A stretch of 18,039 nt of DNA, taken from assembly GCA_035457725.1 (NCBI GenBank), contig DATIBC010000053.1, positions 1 through 18,039 on the forward strand, in the 5' to 3' direction. The stretch comes from DATFES01 sp035457725 (lineage in GTDB: Bacteria > Pseudomonadota > Alphaproteobacteria > CACIAM-22H2). The notes under the pieces were generated by a model, which saw only the letters and a program-made list of their open reading frames with translations, was not told the origin of the DNA and did no database searches. The translations under genes and the position numbers were made by a program. Shown here piece after piece: positions 6,531 through 13,409 of this stretch. Every line of letters begins with the position of its first letter. Position 1 is the first letter of the stretch.

Positions 6531-6535
6531 CCTCC
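6531..6535 (-). promoter_or_regulatory. Strong ribosome binding site deciding the lipoprotein start
   Basis: GGAGG five bases before the ATG at 6525. The alternative ATG at 6552 would add nine charged residues (VVDIREGE) in front of the signal peptide and has no comparable site. Confidence 0.6.
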
Positions 6536-6658
6536 CGAATATCGACCACCATGCTTCCCGAATCGTCGATTGCTTTACTACAACCATTTCATTAGCTCAA
6601 GTGAGAGAGCTCTACCAGGGCAGGTAACACCCAGCCATCGTGCCAACCGCTTGCGCCA

Positions 6659-6686
6659 TTGACACGCGGCGACATCGCGATATATC
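6659..6686 (+). promoter_or_regulatory. Sigma70-like promoter for the cytochrome c - apt pair
   Basis: A perfect TTGACA (6659-6664), 16-bp spacer, then TATATC (6681-6686). The predicted start near 6693 gives a leader of about 65 nt to the ATG at 6758. The longer reading frame starting at TTG 6659 would begin inside this promoter, which supports the downstream start. Confidence 0.55.
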
Positions 6687-6757
6687 GAAGCGCTTCAACC
6701 GCGGCGACTGGATTCTTTGGTTCGTTGCGCCCGTACGCTGCCGATCGGAAATCTTCG

Positions 6758-7138
6758 ATGCGCATTTTTCTACTTGTCGCAGTTGCCGCCGGCCTGCTCC
6801 TAGCTGCCGCCAACGTCGCGCTGGCGGCCGGTGACGTGGGCGAAGGCGAGAAAGTCTTCAAGCGCGCCTGCGCCACGTGCCACATCGTCACGAAGGAAGG
6901 GCCGAAGCGGCTGGGCCCAAGCCTGTTCGGGATCGCCGGCCGCAAGACCGGCATGGTCGACGGCTTTCGCTATTCCGAGGCTAACAAGAACGCCAACATC
7001 GTCTGGTCTCCGGAAACGCTTGAGCCATATCTCGCCGATCCGAAAAAGGTCATTCCCGGCACGATCATGGCGTTCGCCGGCCTGAAAAAAGCCGAGGACC
7101 GCGCCAACGTTATTGCCTACCTGGTGTCGCTGAAATAG
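6758..7138 (+). CDS. Secreted class I c-type cytochrome (cytochrome c2/c-like)
   Basis: Periplasmic electron carrier of 126 residues. Residues 1-24 are a signal peptide (MRIFLLVAVAAGLLLAA..., cleavage likely after ALAA). The mature protein has the haem motif CATCH (38-42), GPSLFGIAGRK (53-63) and the Met ligand M104 in PGTIMAFAGLK. These are typical of mitochondrial-like cytochrome c and bacterial c2, which carry electrons from the bc1 complex to terminal oxidases. Length is normal. The start at 6758 is chosen because the signal peptide begins there and the promoter lies just upstream; a GGAA lies about eight bases before it. apt follows after 36 bp on the same strand, so the two are probably co-transcribed. 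Confidence 0.92.
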   Translation: MRIFLLVAVAAGLLLAAANVALAAGDVGEGEKVFKRACATCHIVTKEGPKRLGPSLFGIAGRKTGMVDGFRYSEANKNANIVWSPETLEPYLADPKKVIPGTIMAFAGLKKAEDRANVIAYLVSLK

Positions 7139-7174
7139 TCGCCGACGCCCGCGAGGACTCGGAAAGGATCCGGC

Positions 7175-7684
7175 ATGGATCTCAAGAATTGGATTCGTGA
7201 CGTCCCCGATTTTCCGAAGCCGGGGATCCTGTTCCGCGACATCTCGCCGCTGCTCGCCGACCACCGCGCCTGGCAGGCGGCGATGGATCGCTTGGCCCTA
7301 TTCGTGCGTCCGCACAGACCCGATCTCCTCGCCGGCATCGAATCGCGGGGATTCCTGGTGACGGCGCCGTTGGCGCTCGAACTCGGCTGCGGATTCATAA
7401 TGGTGCGAAAGCGCGGCAAGCTGCCCGGCGCAACGATCCCTTATACCTACGATCTGGAATACGGAACCGACACGATCGAGGTTCAGAAGGACGCAGTAAA
7501 ACCGGGACAACGTGTCGTCGTCCTGGACGACGTGCTGGCCACCGGCGGTACGATGGCCGCGGCGATCGCATTGCTGAGCAAGGTCGGCGGCGTGGTCCCG
7601 GCCGCGGCCTGCCTGATCGAGCTCGAATTTCTCGATGGGCGCGGCCGTGTCGGCGTGCCCTTCGGTTCGCTCATGACATATTGA
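7175..7684 (+). CDS. apt: Adenine phosphoribosyltransferase
   Basis: Purine salvage enzyme of 169 residues that converts adenine and PRPP to AMP and diphosphate in the cytoplasm. The N-terminal IRDVPDFPKPGILFRDI (7-23) is the adenine-recognition region typical of Apt, with ESRGF (56-60), RKRGKLPG (78-85) and the PRPP loop VVVLDDVLATGGT (114-126). Length matches the family (about 170-180). GGAAAGGA lies a few bases upstream of the ATG. It is 36 bp after the cytochrome c gene; functional linkage is not obvious, but alphaproteobacteria often keep apt near cytochrome genes. A 26-nt hairpin lies 80 bp downstream. Confidence 0.96.
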   Translation: MDLKNWIRDVPDFPKPGILFRDISPLLADHRAWQAAMDRLALFVRPHRPDLLAGIESRGFLVTAPLALELGCGFIMVRKRGKLPGATIPYTYDLEYGTDTIEVQKDAVKPGQRVVVLDDVLATGGTMAAAIALLSKVGGVVPAAACLIELEFLDGRGRVGVPFGSLMTY

Positions 7685-7731
7685 ACCTTGGCGACGCTTT
7701 TCTCACCGGCTTTAGCGCCGTACAGGAAATC

Positions 7732-7750
7732 TTAACCTTAAATTTTAACC
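7732..7750 (+). promoter_or_regulatory. Direct repeat TTAACC-N7-TTAACC upstream of the sensor kinase
   Basis: TTAACC at 7732-7737 and 7745-7750, in an AT-rich patch that stands out in this GC-rich DNA. It resembles CtrA half-sites, but the TTAA spacing is nine rather than the canonical seven bases, so this is only a candidate regulatory site. Confidence 0.3.
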
Positions 7751-7764
7751 AAATACTCACCTAA

Positions 7765-7790
7765 CCCGGACGATATTTGCTTCGTCCGGG
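7765..7790 (+). terminator. Hairpin between apt and the sensor kinase, possible terminator
   Basis: CCCGGACGA (7765-7773), 8-nt loop, TCGTCCGGG (7782-7790): a perfect 9-bp stem. No T-tract follows (CGCGCCCTTC), so it is not a canonical intrinsic terminator. It could end the cytochrome-apt transcript or lie in the kinase leader. Confidence 0.4.
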
Positions 7791-7873
7791 CGCGCCCTTC
7801 TGTCCCTTGTCGCGATCATTTTCAGTTCGGGCCCGATCACAGCGCGCCTGGCATGGCGTAGCTCCACGGTCGT

Positions 7874-7880
7874 GGGAGAG
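7874..7880 (+). promoter_or_regulatory. Ribosome binding site deciding the kinase start
   Basis: GGGAGAG six bases before the GTG at 7887. The GTG at 7872, which would add five residues, has no such site in front of it. Confidence 0.55.
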
Positions 7881-7886
7881 AATCGG

Positions 7887-10800
7887 GTGCCGGAGTTTTC
7901 CGTGCCGACGGCCCTTATTGGCGCAGCGCTGGAGTCGAGCGTTCTCGCATCGATTCTCGCCTACCTTTGCCGCGAGGAGCACGCCCATCCGGCGCTCCGA
8001 TGGTGGTCCGCAGCGTTCGCGCTGAACGCGACGCGTTATTTGTTGCTATACGTCGTCGACGGAGTGACCGCCGACCGACCCGATTTGTGGATGCAGGCAT
8101 CGGTCGCCGGCGTCGACCTACTTGCCGTCGCCGTCGTCAGCTACTTGCTCGCCGGCTCGTTCGTCTATTTCGGAGGTTCGGTGCCGGTGCTGGCGCTGAT
8201 CGGCGCCGGCGGCGCCGCGTGCATTCTGCACGCGGCAGGCAGCGTCCTCGGCATTCCGCCGATAGCGCGCGCTGTCCCCATATACGCGATCGTGGGCGGG
8301 ACTTTGGCAGCGCTCGGCGCCAAGTTTCTCGCCGCCACCCGACACGCGGGACCTCGCGGACACGGGCCGGCGGGATTGTGCTTGATTGCCTGGGGATTGC
8401 TGATCCTTTCCACGCCGGCGCGCTCTGTCTGGCCGCAGGGTGCGACCTTGGCGAATCTTCTTATGCCGGCGCTAATGTTCGGGCTGGCGATTTCGCTCGC
8501 CATACTCGCCCAGCAGCAGCAGCGTCAGATCGCCCGCGCCGCCAGCGCGCGCGCCGACACGTCCGAGGCGCGCTTTCGCGATTTCGCCGAGTCAACCTCT
8601 GACTGGCTTTGGGAGATGGGTCCCGACCTGCGATTCACCTTCATGTCGGAACGCGTGCGCGAGGTGCTGGGAGCCGAGCCGGGGTACCTCATCGGCAAGC
8701 GCCGCGACGAGGTGGCCGACATGACAATCGAACCCGAGCGGTGGCGCGAGCACCTCGCCCAACTCGAGGCGCGCGCGCCGTTTCGCGATTTCACCTACAA
8801 AGTGCTGTTACCCAACCGGCGCGCCCGTTTCATTCAAGTGAGCGGCAAGCCGATTTTCGCGCAGGACGGCGCGTTTCTCGGTTATCGCGGCGTCGGCCGC
8901 GAGATCACGGCGGAGCACGAACTCGAGACCCGCGCCCGGCGCCAGACGGAGTTGATGCAGGCCCTGATCGAGAACCTGCCCATCGGGGTGAGCTTTGTCG
9001 ACCGCCAACACAACGCGGTCGCGTTCAACACGCGCTTTCTCGAACTGCTCGACTTCCCCAGCGAGCGATTCAAGCCCGGGGACCCGTTCGAAAAGTTCAT
9101 CCGCTACAACGCCGAGCGCGGCGAATACGGGCCGGGCGATGTCGACACGCTGGTGCGCGAACGCCTGTCACTGGCGGCCAACGCCAAGCCGCATTGCTTC
9201 GAGCGGGCCCGTCCGGACGGACGAACCATCGAGATCCGCGGCGCTCCGCTCACGGACGGCGGATTCGTAACGACCTACGCCGACATCAGCGAGCGCAAGG
9301 AGGCGGCGGCGAGGCTGGCCGCAAGCGAGGCGCGATTTCGCGACTTTGCGGAATCGGCCTCCGATTGGCTATGGGAGCAGGACTCGGATCTCCGTTTCAC
9401 CTTCATCTCGCACGGCGGACTCGAGCCGTTCGGCCTGAAGCTCGAAGACTTTATCGGCAGGACGCGAGCCGACATGAACCTCGGGGGGCTATCGCCGGAG
9501 GAGTGGACAGCCCATCTGGCCAATCTCGAGGCGCGCCGCCCATTCCGCGACGTGCGCATGACACGTACGACGCCGAGCGGCGAAAAGCGCTGGGTCATGT
9601 TGAGCGGTTGGCCGATCCTCGGTGACGACGGATCGTTCGAAGGCTACCGCGGAACCGGTCGCGACATCACGGCGGCCGTGGCGGCCGAGGAACGGGCGAA
9701 TCTCACGCAGCGGCGCTTCGTCGCGGCGGTCGAAAATCTGACCGACAGCATCGCGATATTCGACGCCGACGATCGCCTTGTGGTGTTCAACGATGCATAT
9801 CGCGGGATACTCGGCCCGGCCGCCAAGCTTTGTGTTCCCGGCGTCAAGTATGAGGAACTGCTGCGCGCCAACGCAACGTTTGGACGCTTTCGCGACGATG
9901 ACCCCGAGCGTTTCATCGCCGAGCGGATGGCGATACATCGGAGCGGCGCGGGACAATATGAGCGTCGCCTGTCCGATGGGCACTGGCTGCTGGTCCGCGA
10001 ACAGCGCCTCCCCGACGGAGCCTTGGCGATCGTCGCCACCGACATCACCGAGGTGAAGCGGCGGCAGGCCGAGTTGGCGGCCAAAACGACGCAATTGCAG
10101 GCCACACTCGAGAACATGGGGGAAGGAATATGCGTCTATGACGCGGACATGCGGCTCATCGCGTGGAACGACCGCATGGCGGAGTTGCTCGATCTTCCCG
10201 TCGGATTTCTACATCGCGGCATGAGTTTCGAGGAGTTGGTTCGTCACCACGCCGCAAAGGGCGAGCTGGGCGAATTCAACGGTGACGACGAGGTCGCCCG
10301 ACGCGTCGCCTCGGCCAGGGTCGCCGACGATCGACGCTTTGGACTGTGGCAGGCGAACGGGCGTTACATCGAGTATCGCCGCAGCTCGATGCCCGATGGC
10401 GGATTCGTCACGCTCTATTCCGACGGCACCGAGCGTATGCGCGCCGAGCTGGCGCTTCGCGAGGCGAAGGAGAGCGCGGAGGTCGCCAATCGGACCAAGA
10501 CCGAGTTTCTCGCCAACATGAGCCACGAATTGCGGACGCCGCTCAATGCGATTATCGGATTCTCCGAGCTGATCCATCAGGAGACCTTCGGACCGATCGG
10601 CTCGACGCGATACGTCGAATACGCGCAGGATATCATTGACAGCGGCCGCCACCTCCTCAAGGTAATCAACGATATCCTCGATGTCTCGAAGATGGAGGCG
10701 GGCAAGCTCGATCTCGACGAAAACTCGGTGAACGTGGAAACGATGATCCGCTCCTCGCTTCGACTGGTGGCCGAGCGCGCGCGGGAGGCGAACGTCCGCT

Positions 10801-11219
10801 TGGTGGTATCGGTTCCCGGCAACCTGCCGATGATCCGCGCCGATGAACGGCGGTTGAAGCAGGTCTTACTCAACCTGCTCTCGAACTCGGTCAAGTTCAC
10901 GCCGTCGAATGGCGAGGTACGGATCTCGGCCGAGGCGCATGTCGGGGCGGGGCTGGCGATCGTCGTCCGCGACACTGGCATCGGCATCGCGCCAGCGGAC
11001 CTGCCGCGGGTGCTCAAACCGTTCGGTCAGGTCGACAGCAATCTGTCGCGGCGATACGACGGCACGGGTCTCGGCCTCTCGCTATCGAAGACGCTCGTTG
11101 AGTTGCACGGCGGAACGTTGACTATCGACAGCAAGCTTGGCGAGGGCACGACCGTCCGCGTCGCGTTGCCGCAATCACGCGTGACTCATCAGCCAATGCG
11201 GGCGGGTGCTCGCGCCTAA
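7887..11219 (+). CDS. Orphan membrane sensor histidine kinase with five PAS domains
   Basis: A 1110-residue inner-membrane kinase. Residues about 6-208 contain some seven hydrophobic segments, then a Q-rich linker (QQQQRQ). Five PAS modules follow: PAS1 226-342, PAS2 about 356-470, PAS3 480-596, PAS4 about 608-722, PAS5 about 737-850. PAS2, PAS4 and PAS5 look like the PAS_7 type (NLP/ENM-G-...-D...FN/WN). HisKA follows with phospho-acceptor H880 in NMSHELRTPLNAIIGFSE. The HATPase domain has the N box with N1000 (LLSNSVKF), G1 box DTGIGIAP at 1029 and G2 box GTGLGLSLSK at 1059. It ends without a receiver domain, and no response regulator is adjacent, so it is an orphan like PleC/DivJ-type kinases. 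The signal is unknown. The start is GTG 7887, set by GGGAGAG upstream. PAS1 and PAS3 are an internal duplication. Confidence 0.9.
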   Translation: MPEFSVPTALIGAALESSVLASILAYLCREEHAHPALRWWSAAFALNATRYLLLYVVDGVTADRPDLWMQASVAGVDLLAVAVVSYLLAGSFVYFGGSVPVLALIGAGGAACILHAAGSVLGIPPIARAVPIYAIVGGTLAALGAKFLAATRHAGPRGHGPAGLCLIAWGLLILSTPARSVWPQGATLANLLMPALMFGLAISLAILAQQQQRQIARAASARADTSEARFRDFAESTSDWLWEMGPDLRFTFMSERVREVLGAEPGYLIGKRRDEVADMTIEPERWREHLAQLEARAPFRDFTYKVLLPNRRARFIQVSGKPIFAQDGAFLGYRGVGREITAEHELETRARRQTELMQALIENLPIGVSFVDRQHNAVAFNTRFLELLDFPSERFKPGDPFEKFIRYNAERGEYGPGDVDTLVRERLSLAANAKPHCFERARPDGRTIEIRGAPLTDGGFVTTYADISERKEAAARLAASEARFRDFAESASDWLWEQDSDLRFTFISHGGLEPFGLKLEDFIGRTRADMNLGGLSPEEWTAHLANLEARRPFRDVRMTRTTPSGEKRWVMLSGWPILGDDGSFEGYRGTGRDITAAVAAEERANLTQRRFVAAVENLTDSIAIFDADDRLVVFNDAYRGILGPAAKLCVPGVKYEELLRANATFGRFRDDDPERFIAERMAIHRSGAGQYERRLSDGHWLLVREQRLPDGALAIVATDITEVKRRQAELAAKTTQLQATLENMGEGICVYDADMRLIAWNDRMAELLDLPVGFLHRGMSFEELVRHHAAKGELGEFNGDDEVARRVASARVADDRRFGLWQANGRYIEYRRSSMPDGGFVTLYSDGTERMRAELALREAKESAEVANRTKTEFLANMSHELRTPLNAIIGFSELIHQETFGPIGSTRYVEYAQDIIDSGRHLLKVINDILDVSKMEAGKLDLDENSVNVETMIRSSLRLVAERAREANVRLVVSVPGNLPMIRADERRLKQVLLNLLSNSVKFTPSNGEVRISAEAHVGAGLAIVVRDTGIGIAPADLPRVLKPFGQVDSNLSRRYDGTGLGLSLSKTLVELHGGTLTIDSKLGEGTTVRVALPQSRVTHQPMRAGARA
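8562..8912 (+). repeat. Internal duplication copy 1 (PAS1 of the sensor kinase)
   Basis: Encodes residues 226-342, from SEARFRDFAES to GREITA. It aligns without gaps to copy 2 exactly 762 bp downstream; by hand count 61 of 117 residues are identical, strongest at SEARFRDFAE, SDWLWE, DLRFTF and GYRG. Confidence 0.75.
9324..9674 (+). repeat. Internal duplication copy 2 (PAS3 of the sensor kinase)
   Basis: Encodes residues 480-596, from SEARFRDFAES to GRDITA. It has the same length as copy 1 (351 bp). The intervening PAS2 may have been duplicated with it, with PAS4 as its counterpart, but that pair is much more diverged. Confidence 0.75.
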
Positions 11220-11263
11220 TCGTCGAACCGCGGGCCAAACCGCGATAGCCACGGGCCCGGCGT

Positions 11264-12079
11264 TCACGACCGGGCGGCATTCCTTTTCATGGCCCAAGCG
11301 ATCAACGTCTCGATGCAGCGCCGCAACACGGGCCGCAGCAACGCCGCGCGTTCATCGTGATAGGCAAAGGGTGGGCGTTCATCCATATAGGCGATTTGCG
11401 CCAATTCCATCTGGAGCGCGTGGATGCCCTGCGCCGGCGCACCATACCTGCGCGTGATGTAGCCGCCCTTGAATCGTCCGTCGACGACATGGCTGAACGT
11501 CTGCGCCGCCGCGAGGACCTTGCGAACCTCCTCCACCAAGCCGAGATCGGCGCTGACGCCGCCGGCCGTGCCGAGGTTGAGATCGGGCAAACGCCCGTCG
11601 AAGAACCGCGGCAGCTCGGATGCGATCGAATGCGCGTCCCAAAGCACCGCCAATCCATGCCGCCGCCTGATCGTGTCGATCTCGAGCGCGAGGCGGTGGT
11701 GGTACGGGTGCCAGAATTCCGCGCTGCGACGGGCCATCTCATCGGCGGTCGGCGCCTCCCCGCGGCGATAGATCGCCGCGCGCGCGAAAGTCGTGGAGGG
11801 AACAAGCTCGGTATTGTCGGCGCCTGGATAGAGCGCGCGGCCTTCGGGATCGCGGTTGAGATCGATCACGTAGCGCGAGTAGCGAGCGCTCAACACCGAC
11901 ACGCCAAGAACGGCGGCGAAATCGTAGAGGCGATCGACATGCCAGTCGGTGTCAGGTAGAGCCAAAGCTTCGGCGGTGAGTCGCGCCCGCAAGGCATCGG
12001 GCACTTGGATTCCCGCGTGTGGAATGCTGATCAGCACCGGGGTCGTCCCGGCAATGAATCTATACGTCTCCGCCGTCAT
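11264..12079 (-). CDS. hutG: N-formylglutamate deformylase (N-formylglutamate amidohydrolase)
   Basis: Last step of the five-step histidine route: N-formylglutamate + water to glutamate + formate. The 271-residue product has the N-formylglutamate amidohydrolase landmarks SIPHAG (18-23), DTDWHVDRLYDF (43-54), SRYVIDLNRDP (68-78), WHPYHHRL (123-130) and LWDAHS (146-151); the His and Asp residues in these are the expected metal and catalytic ligands. It is not the arginase-like formiminoglutamase that shares the HutG name. The ATG at 12079 overlaps the hutI TGA as ATGA, so the pair is translationally coupled. An upstream-extended frame to 12142 would run into hutI and was rejected. It converges on the sensor kinase with a 44-bp gap. 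Confidence 0.94.
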   Translation of the reverse strand: MTAETYRFIAGTTPVLISIPHAGIQVPDALRARLTAEALALPDTDWHVDRLYDFAAVLGVSVLSARYSRYVIDLNRDPEGRALYPGADNTELVPSTTFARAAIYRRGEAPTADEMARRSAEFWHPYHHRLALEIDTIRRRHGLAVLWDAHSIASELPRFFDGRLPDLNLGTAGGVSADLGLVEEVRKVLAAAQTFSHVVDGRFKGGYITRRYGAPAQGIHALQMELAQIAYMDERPPFAYHDERAALLRPVLRRCIETLIAWAMKRNAARS

Positions 12080-13377
12080 TGGACTCCGCCAACGACGATC
12101 CCGCCGCGCACGATCGTCCGCGCCGGACTGCCGCCGATCCAATAGCTAACTTCCGCCGGGTGATTGATGTCCCAAACGACGAAATCGGCGAGCTTACCGG
12201 CCTCGAGCGCGCCCAGATCGTCGGCAAGACCCAGCGCCGCGGCGGCATTGCGGGTAACGCCGGCCAACGCTTCGGCCGGCGTGAGGCCGAACAGCGTGCA
12301 TGCCATGTTGAGCATGAGCAACAGCGACCGAGCCGGAGACGAGCCGGGGTTGATATCGCTGGCGACCGCCATTTTGACTTCGTGACGGCGAAACGCCTCG
12401 ACCGGTGGCAGCTTGGTCTCCCGCAGGAAATAGAATGCCCCCGGCAGCAACACGGCGACGGTTCCAGCCGCGGCCATCGCGCGGATGCCATCCTCATTGG
12501 CGTACTCGAGATGGTCGGCGGATAGCGCGCCAAACCGCGCGGCGAGCGCGGCGCCGTCCGAATCGGAAAGCTGGTCGGCGTGAAGTTTGACCGGCAGTCC
12601 TCGCCCCTGTGCGGCGGCGAAAACCATCTCCGTCTGCGACGCCGTGAAGCCGATGGTCTCCATGAAGGCGTCGACGGCGTCGGCGAGGCCCTCCTGCGCG
12701 ATCGTCTCGAGCATCGGGCCGGCGACGAGACGCGCGTACTCGTCTTGCCTTCCGTCGTATTCCTGCGGCAGCGCATGCGCGCCGAGAAACGTCGTCTTGA
12801 CCGTCACCGGATTTCGCCGCGCGAGTTGCCGGGCGACGCGTAGCATCTTGCGTTCGTTCACGACGTCGAGGCCATATCCCGATTTAATCTCGATTGTCGT
12901 CACGCCCTCGGCCATCAGCGCTCGCAGTCTTGTCTCGCTCTCGAGAAGCAACTGCTCCTCGCTCGCCGCGCGCGTGTTGGCGACCGTCGCGCGGATGCCG
13001 CCACCGGCGCGCGCGATCTGGGCGTAAGTAGCGCCCTTCAAACGCTGTTCGAATTCGCCGGCGCGATCGCCCGCGAACACGAGATGCGTGTGGCAATCGA
13101 CGAGGCCGGGGGTGATCCACCGTCCGCCAAGCCGGTGGGTCGCTTTAGCCTCGCCATGCGGCAACTCGGCGCGCGGCCCGATCCATGTGATGCGGCCGTC
13201 CTTCACCGCGATTGCGACGTCGAATATCGCGCCGTAATCCTTGCCACCGGCGGCCATTGTCGCTGCATTGGCCTCAAGCCATAGTGTATCCCAGACGATC
13301 AAATTGCCCTCTTTTCCTCCCAGCCCATACGTCTTGCCACGCGCAGCTTGGGCAGGCATTAAATTCGGCCAAGCCAT
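12076..13377 (-). CDS. hutI: Imidazolonepropionase
   Basis: Hydrolyses 4-imidazolone-5-propionate to N-formimino-L-glutamate. An amidohydrolase-superfamily metalloenzyme of 433 residues. Metal motif DCHTHLVF has H96 and H98; others are GGGI (125-128), EIKSGYGL (163-170), LGAHALP with H201, KLHADQ with H266, ADHLEY with H289 and SDINPGSSP with D341, all at the family's expected spacing. The C-terminal strand segment (GKLADFVVWDINHPAEV) completes the composite beta-sandwich. It is about 20 residues longer at the N-terminus than many homologues; ATG 13377 has AGGGT upstream, while ATG 13359 (residue 7) is an alternative. Only 32 bp separate it from hutF, so the two divergent promoters must overlap coding DNA or each other. 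It is coupled to hutG downstream. Confidence 0.95.
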   Translation of the reverse strand: MAWPNLMPAQAARGKTYGLGGKEGNLIVWDTLWLEANAATMAAGGKDYGAIFDVAIAVKDGRITWIGPRAELPHGEAKATHRLGGRWITPGLVDCHTHLVFAGDRAGEFEQRLKGATYAQIARAGGGIRATVANTRAASEEQLLLESETRLRALMAEGVTTIEIKSGYGLDVVNERKMLRVARQLARRNPVTVKTTFLGAHALPQEYDGRQDEYARLVAGPMLETIAQEGLADAVDAFMETIGFTASQTEMVFAAAQGRGLPVKLHADQLSDSDGAALAARFGALSADHLEYANEDGIRAMAAAGTVAVLLPGAFYFLRETKLPPVEAFRRHEVKMAVASDINPGSSPARSLLLMLNMACTLFGLTPAEALAGVTRNAAAALGLADDLGALEAGKLADFVVWDINHPAEVSYWIGGSPARTIVRGGIVVGGVQ

Positions 13378-13409
13378 CTGTATCTACCCTAGCCACGGAC
13401 GATCCGTCG

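Noticed and set aside
6609..6619. GCTCTACCAGG, reverse complement of the CCTGGTAGAGC D-arm of tRNA-Pro (5738-5748)
   Set aside because: Only 11 bases match, with no acceptor or T arm around it; D-arm sequence is common, so I do not call a tRNA remnant.
8609..9625. A 338-residue frame inside the sensor kinase gene
   Set aside because: Out-of-frame shadow with extreme Arg content; the kinase frame is continuous across it.
11231..11259. CGGGCC ... GGCCCG inverted repeat between the kinase and hutG
   Set aside because: Six-bp stem with a 17-nt loop and no T-tract; expected by chance in GC-rich sequence.
13348..13395. Search for a HutC-like operator (TGTA...TACA) between hutI and hutF
   Set aside because: Only a lone TGTA near 13380 and five-bp CTTGG/CCAAG arms were found; neither matches a convincing operator.
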